Below, piece by piece: positions 6,080 through 8,943 of a stretch of DNA of 8,943 bases; position 1 is the first letter of the stretch, and every line of letters starts with the position of its first letter. The stretch spans positions 1 to 8,943 of the forward strand of contig CAKOYL010000030.1 in NCBI GenBank assembly GCA_934130705.1. The letters run 5' to 3'. This DNA comes from an uncultured Clostridia bacterium (GTDB lineage Bacteria > Bacillota_A > Clostridia > TANB77 > CAG-508). The position numbers and the translations under genes are program-made. The notes beneath the pieces were generated by a model. The model was given only the letters and a program-made list of their open reading frames with translations. It searched no databases and had not been told where the DNA came from.

Positions 6080-6086
6080 TAAATGC
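6053..6086. promoter_or_regulatory. Inverted repeat spanning the proximal promoter, operator-like
   Basis: GCATTTATTATA (6053-6064) is complementary to TATAAT (6074-6079) plus AAATGC (6081-6086), with one unpaired T at 6080 and a 9-nt centre. It overlaps both the -35 and -10 elements and ends near the predicted start site, where a repressor dimer would block RNA polymerase. In such AT-rich DNA, chance is a real alternative. Confidence 0.3.
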
Positions 6087-6123
6087 GGTTGTAGAATAAT
6101 AAGAGAAAAAGGAGAGAAATGTT

Positions 6124-6513
6124 ATGAAAAATTCAAAATTAGTAAAAATAGTTATAGGTGCAATTGTAAGCCTTATTGTAGTTGTTATGGCAAACCAAGT
6201 TTTTGCTGCAAATGACTTTACAGATTTAACAAATACTTTAAATAGTAATACATCAAGTAATAATACAACTGCAGGAAATAATACTACAAGTAACAATACT
6301 ACAAAAAATAACACAACAACAAATAATACAGCTAAAAATAATACAACTGTATTAACAACAAATAACACAACAAATTCTACAAGTAGCTACAACAATTCTT
6401 CATTACCAAAAACAGGTGTAGAAGATGCTTTACCAGCTACAATGTTAGTAGTAGTATTCGGAATATCAGCAGTATATGCTTACAAAAAAATACAAGATTA
6501 TAAAAATATATAG
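6124..6513 (+). CDS. Small sortase-anchored Asn/Thr-rich surface protein (LPKTG)
   Basis: This 129-aa protein is built as a cell-wall anchored polypeptide. It has a Sec signal peptide (basic MKNSKLVK, hydrophobic core to about residue 22, cleavage probably after VFA at 28). A low-complexity stalk (about 38-92) is made of NNTT-like units with Ser. Then come the sorting motif LPKTG (94-98), a hydrophobic helix (about 103-119) and a basic tail (KKIQDYKNI). A class A-type sortase would cut between Thr97 and Gly98 and link the chain to peptidoglycan. The mature protein would be only about 70 residues, nearly all disordered and highly hydroxylated, so a spacer, glycosylation scaffold or surface-charge role is more likely than an enzyme. 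No sortase gene is in the window. The start is supported by AAGGAG (6109-6114) nine bases upstream. The gene is a single transcription unit with its own promoters and terminator. Confidence 0.9.
   Translation: MKNSKLVKIVIGAIVSLIVVVMANQVFAANDFTDLTNTLNSNTSSNNTTAGNNTTSNNTTKNNTTTNNTAKNNTTVLTTNNTTNSTSSYNNSSLPKTGVEDALPATMLVVVFGISAVYAYKKIQDYKNI
6235..6384 (+). repeat. Asn/Thr codon repeat tract in the surface protein
   Basis: Irregular short units of AAT/AAC-AAT-ACT/ACA (Asn-Asn-Thr-Thr, spaced by Ser, Lys, Ala or Gly) run through the stalk-coding part. Synonymous codons vary between units, so the tract is diverged at DNA level while the peptide pattern is kept. Such tracts can change length by slippage or recombination. 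Confidence 0.75.
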
Positions 6514-6527
6514 TTTAAAAAAATAAG

Positions 6528-6563
6528 AAAGATTGGAAAACATCCAATCTTTTTTATTTTTTT
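6528..6563 (+). terminator. Rho-independent terminator after the LPXTG gene
   Basis: AAAGATTGGA (6528-6537) pairs with TCCAATCTTT (6543-6552) around the loop AAACA. The right arm runs into a T-rich tract to 6563 (one A interruption). It begins 14 nt after the stop and separates the surface-protein gene from recJ. Confidence 0.9.
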
Positions 6564-6608
6564 ATTATTAAATAAATTTTTGTAAAATACTTTTAAAATC
6601 AACAAAAA

Positions 6609-6619
6609 TGTTATACAAT
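6609..6619 (+). promoter_or_regulatory. Possible extended -10 promoter for recJ
   Basis: TGTTATACAAT contains an extended -10 (TGT before TATACA), 28 bases ahead of the recJ start. I see no good -35 at the right distance. A strong terminator lies just upstream, so recJ needs a promoter in this short gap, and this is the best candidate. Confidence 0.35.
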
Positions 6620-6634
6620 ATATAAAAAATAATG

Positions 6635-6643
6635 AGGGAGAGG
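6635..6643 (+). promoter_or_regulatory. Ribosome binding site deciding the recJ start
   Basis: AGGGAGAGG lies 3-11 nt ahead of ATG 6647, with AGGGAG giving a six-base gap. The in-frame ATG at 6632 would include this purine stretch in its own codons and has only AT-rich sequence upstream, so 6647 is the better start. Confidence 0.75.
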
Positions 6644-6646
6644 AAT

Positions 6647-8332
6647 ATGAACAAAAAATGGCAAATATATGAGACAAATGAAGTAGAATCTGAAAGAATA
6701 TCTAAAAAATATAATTTAAATAAATTATTAGCTTCAATACTAATTAATAGAAATATAAAAGAAGAACAAATAAAAACATTTTTGGAACCAACAAGACAAA
6801 ATTTTCATAATCCTTTTTTAATGCCTGATATGGAAATTGCAGTAAATAGAATAATAAAAGCAATAAATAATAAAGAAAAAGTAATCATATATGGAGATTA
6901 TGATGTAGATGGAATAACAAGTATAACAGTATTAAAAAGTTTCTTAGAAGATAGAGGTATGAATGTTGATTATTATATTCCTAATAGATTGGAAGAGGGA
7001 TATGGTTTAAATATTCCAGCAGTTGAAAAAATTTCAAATCAAAAATATGATTTGATGATAACTGTTGATTGTGGGATTTCTGCTGTAAATGAAATTGAAT
7101 ATGCAAATTCATTAGGAATAGAAACAATAGTAACAGACCATCATGAAGTGGGAGAAGAATTACCAAATGCACTTGCTGTAGTAGATGCTAAGAGAAAGGA
7201 TAATGAATATCCATGTAGAGATTTGGCAGGAGTTGGAGTAGTTTTTAAATTAATTCAAGCATTAGGAATGAGATTAAATATTGAAGAAAAAGAGTATTTA
7301 AAATTTTTAGATATAGTATGTGTTGGAACTATATCAGATATTGTTCCATTAGTTGATGAAAATAGAGTTATAACTAAACTGGGACTATTATTAGTAAAGC
7401 AAACTAAGAATATGGGATTAAAATCATTATTAATTTCATCAGGATATAAAAATATAGACTCAAACACAATATCATTTGGAGTTGCACCAAGAATAAATGC
7501 TTGTGGGAGAATGGGACATGCAGATGAAGCATTAAAATTATTTTTAGCAAAAGACGTTTATGAGGTAAATAGACTAACACAATTATTAAATGACTATAAT
7601 AAAATAAGACAGGAAAAAGAAAAATCAATTTATGAAGAAGCAATAAAACAAATAGAAGAAAAACAACTATTTAACAAAAATGCAATAATAGTAGGTGGTG
7701 AAAATTGGCACCATGGAGTGATTGGAATAGTATCATCAAAAATTACAGATTTATATTTTAAGCCAAGTATTTTACTATGTTATGAAGAAGATTTAGCAAA
7801 AGGTTCAGGGAGAAGTATACCAGGCTTTGATTTACATGATGCATTAATGAAATGCCAAGACAGCATAGAGAGATTTGGAGGACATGCAATGGCAATAGGA
7901 ATAACAATAAAAAAAGAAAACTTTAAAAAATTTTCAGAAGAAGTAGAAAAAGTTGCTGAAGATGCAAAAATAAACGAAATTATTCCTATAATAAATATAG
8001 ATGCAAGAATTGAATTAAGTGAAATAAACAAAGAGATAGTAGAAAGTTTAAAACAATTAGAGCCATTTGGAGAAGGTAATAAAACACCAATATTTGCATT
8101 TAAAAACCTAAAAATAGATTCAATTAGGTCATTAACAGAAGGAAAACATATAAAAATGACTTTAAAAGACGAAAATACAATAATTGATGCAATAGGTTTT
8201 AACTTAGGATATTTAGCTGATGAATACAGAATTGGTGATAAAATAGATGTTGTAGGAAATTTGGAAATAAATAGTTTTAATGGAGTTGATAGTTTACAAA
8301 TTAATCTTAAAGATGTAATAAAATCAATATAA
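6647..8332 (+). CDS. recJ: Single-stranded-DNA-specific 5'-3' exonuclease RecJ
   Basis: A DHH-superfamily nuclease that degrades single-stranded DNA 5' to 3' with Mn2+/Mg2+ in recombination, stalled-fork processing and repair. With the start at 6647 it has 561 aa, close to the usual bacterial length. Visible motifs (numbered from that start): YGDYDVDG (82-89), VDCG (140-143), TDHH (163-166), GTISDIVP with the metal-binding Asp (about 228-235), and GRMGHADEA (about 287-295). The DHHA1 domain has GGENWHHGVIGIVSSK (350-365) and GGHAMAIG (411-418), and a C-terminal OB-like domain starts at EPFGEGN (about 472). All catalytic metal ligands I can check are intact. It follows a terminator and precedes relA; in many Firmicutes recJ, apt and relA are clustered, but no apt lies between them here. 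Confidence 0.97.
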   Translation: MNKKWQIYETNEVESERISKKYNLNKLLASILINRNIKEEQIKTFLEPTRQNFHNPFLMPDMEIAVNRIIKAINNKEKVIIYGDYDVDGITSITVLKSFLEDRGMNVDYYIPNRLEEGYGLNIPAVEKISNQKYDLMITVDCGISAVNEIEYANSLGIETIVTDHHEVGEELPNALAVVDAKRKDNEYPCRDLAGVGVVFKLIQALGMRLNIEEKEYLKFLDIVCVGTISDIVPLVDENRVITKLGLLLVKQTKNMGLKSLLISSGYKNIDSNTISFGVAPRINACGRMGHADEALKLFLAKDVYEVNRLTQLLNDYNKIRQEKEKSIYEEAIKQIEEKQLFNKNAIIVGGENWHHGVIGIVSSKITDLYFKPSILLCYEEDLAKGSGRSIPGFDLHDALMKCQDSIERFGGHAMAIGITIKKENFKKFSEEVEKVAEDAKINEIIPIINIDARIELSEINKEIVESLKQLEPFGEGNKTPIFAFKNLKIDSIRSLTEGKHIKMTLKDENTIIDAIGFNLGYLADEYRIGDKIDVVGNLEINSFNGVDSLQINLKDVIKSI

Positions 8333-8359
8333 AAAATGTCAAATGGAACGACATTTTTT
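8331..8359 (+). terminator. Hairpin and T-run overlapping the recJ stop codon
   Basis: AAAAAATGTC (8331-8340) pairs with GACATTTTTT (8350-8359) around a 9-nt loop, and the last six bases are T. The stem starts inside the recJ TAA stop. With only two G-C pairs it is probably a partial terminator. No relA promoter is visible in the 33 bp after it, so some readthrough is expected, or relA is read from inside recJ. Confidence 0.5.
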
Positions 8360-8392
8360 GACAACAGAATAGAAAGTAAGAGGTGAATCAAA

Positions 8393-8943
8393 ATGCAAGA
8401 AAATAATAAAGAAATAACAATACAAGATGTAATTGCAAAGAAAAAAGAAATAAGCAAAAGAGTAGACACAAAAGCGATAATGAAAGCATATAATTATGCT
8501 GTCCAACATCATGGAGATCAAAAAAGACGTTCAGGGGAACCATACATAATACACCCAATAAATGTAGCATACATATTAGCTGGAGTAGGACTAGATGAAG
8601 CAACAATTTGTGCAGCACTTTTACATGATGTTGTAGAAGATACAGATGTAACAGATGCAGATTTAAGAAGAGACTTTGGAGAAGAAGTTGCAGATATGGT
8701 AGCAGGAGTTACAAAACTTGGAAGTATGCTATTTACATCAGTAGAAGAACAACAAGCAGAAGATTATAGAAAAATGTTCTTAGCAATGGGAAAAGACATA
8801 AGAGTAATAATAATAAAACTTGCAGATAGATTGCATAATATGAGAACATTGAAATATCTAAAAAGGGATAGACAAATTGCAAATGCAAAAGAAACAATGG
8901 AAATATATGCACCACTTGCAAATCGTTTAGGTCTATATTCAAT
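8393..8943 (+). CDS. relA: RelA/SpoT-type bifunctional (p)ppGpp synthetase/hydrolase, N-terminal part
   Basis: This enzyme family makes and breaks the alarmone (p)ppGpp in the stringent response to amino-acid starvation. The window holds 183 codons and then ends, all within the N-terminal HD hydrolase domain. The metal and catalytic residues are intact: R46/SGEPYIIHP with H54, LLHDVVEDT with H78-D79 and E82-D83, and KLADRLHNMRTL with D145 and N149. The hydrolase half should therefore be active, as in bifunctional Rel of Firmicutes, not a degenerate RelA. The synthetase, TGS and ACT domains would lie beyond the edge. The start ATG follows AGAGGTG by seven bases, and the 53-aa stretch before H54 matches the usual family N-terminus. 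It lies 60 bp after recJ, with a hairpin/T-run in between. Confidence 0.95.
   Translation, partial: MQENNKEITIQDVIAKKKEISKRVDTKAIMKAYNYAVQHHGDQKRRSGEPYIIHPINVAYILAGVGLDEATICAALLHDVVEDTDVTDADLRRDFGEEVADMVAGVTKLGSMLFTSVEEQQAEDYRKMFLAMGKDIRVIIIKLADRLHNMRTLKYLKRDRQIANAKETMEIYAPLANRLGLYS

Noticed and set aside
8358..8363. A perfect TTGACA as a possible relA -35 box
   Set aside because: No -10-like hexamer lies 15-19 bp downstream; that position is already the relA ribosome binding site. The bases are part of the hairpin/T-run end.
7780..8469. A 229-codon open frame on the minus strand across the recJ 3' end and the relA start
   Set aside because: It is antisense to two strongly supported genes. 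Its Ser/Ile/Phe-rich low-complexity composition is what the complement of A-rich codons gives, and it has no ribosome binding site or recognisable motif.

Overview
The window is very AT-rich DNA with strong Shine-Dalgarno sequences, TTGACT/TATAAT-type promoters, a T-box leader on a tRNA synthetase gene, an LPXTG cell-wall protein and a recJ-relA pair. Together these point to a low-GC Firmicute, most likely an AT-rich clostridial (possibly gut) lineage. I cannot name the species from the sequence alone.

Left part, minus strand (positions 2304 down to 1): this looks like an accessory region. One promoter (about 2299-2327) reads leftward through three tightly packed genes that I cannot assign to a characterised function. 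They encode a 181-aa protein with an Asn-rich linker and a hydrophobic/amphipathic C-terminus, a 351-aa protein with a HEPN-like RNxxHY motif near its C-terminus, and a 168-aa protein with two predicted membrane segments. The spacings are 8 and 4 nt, and the last gene's ribosome binding site is formed by the final two sense codons and stop of the gene before it. Fifty-two bases further on a fourth gene starts and runs off the window edge. Its first 31 codons carry a CxxxCxxC radical-SAM cluster motif. The layout is compatible with a small toxin or phage-defence type cassette, but that is inference.

Middle (2281-2868): a divergent intergenic region. Its right half holds a promoter and a well-formed threonine T-box leader for thrS (specifier ACU followed by ACC, exact TGGAACC tRNA-acceptor bulge). 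The leader appears to lack the usual terminator. It keeps the left arm of where a terminator would be, followed by a perfect 28-bp inverted repeat with an 11-nt loop and no U-tract, which resembles an inserted REP-like/MITE-like palindrome.

Right part, plus strand (2869-8943): housekeeping genes. thrS (threonyl-tRNA synthetase) is followed by ychF (P-loop ATPase/GTPase), with two mutually exclusive hairpins between them, one of which can mask the ychF ribosome binding site. Next comes a 129-aa sortase-anchored Asn/Thr-rich surface protein with its own promoters and a strong terminator. Then come recJ (single-strand DNA exonuclease) and the first 183 codons of a relA/spoT-type (p)ppGpp synthetase/hydrolase, separated by a hairpin-U-tract. 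The thrS T-box (uncharged tRNA sensing) and relA (the stringent response) both respond to amino-acid supply, though nothing in the sequence links them directly.
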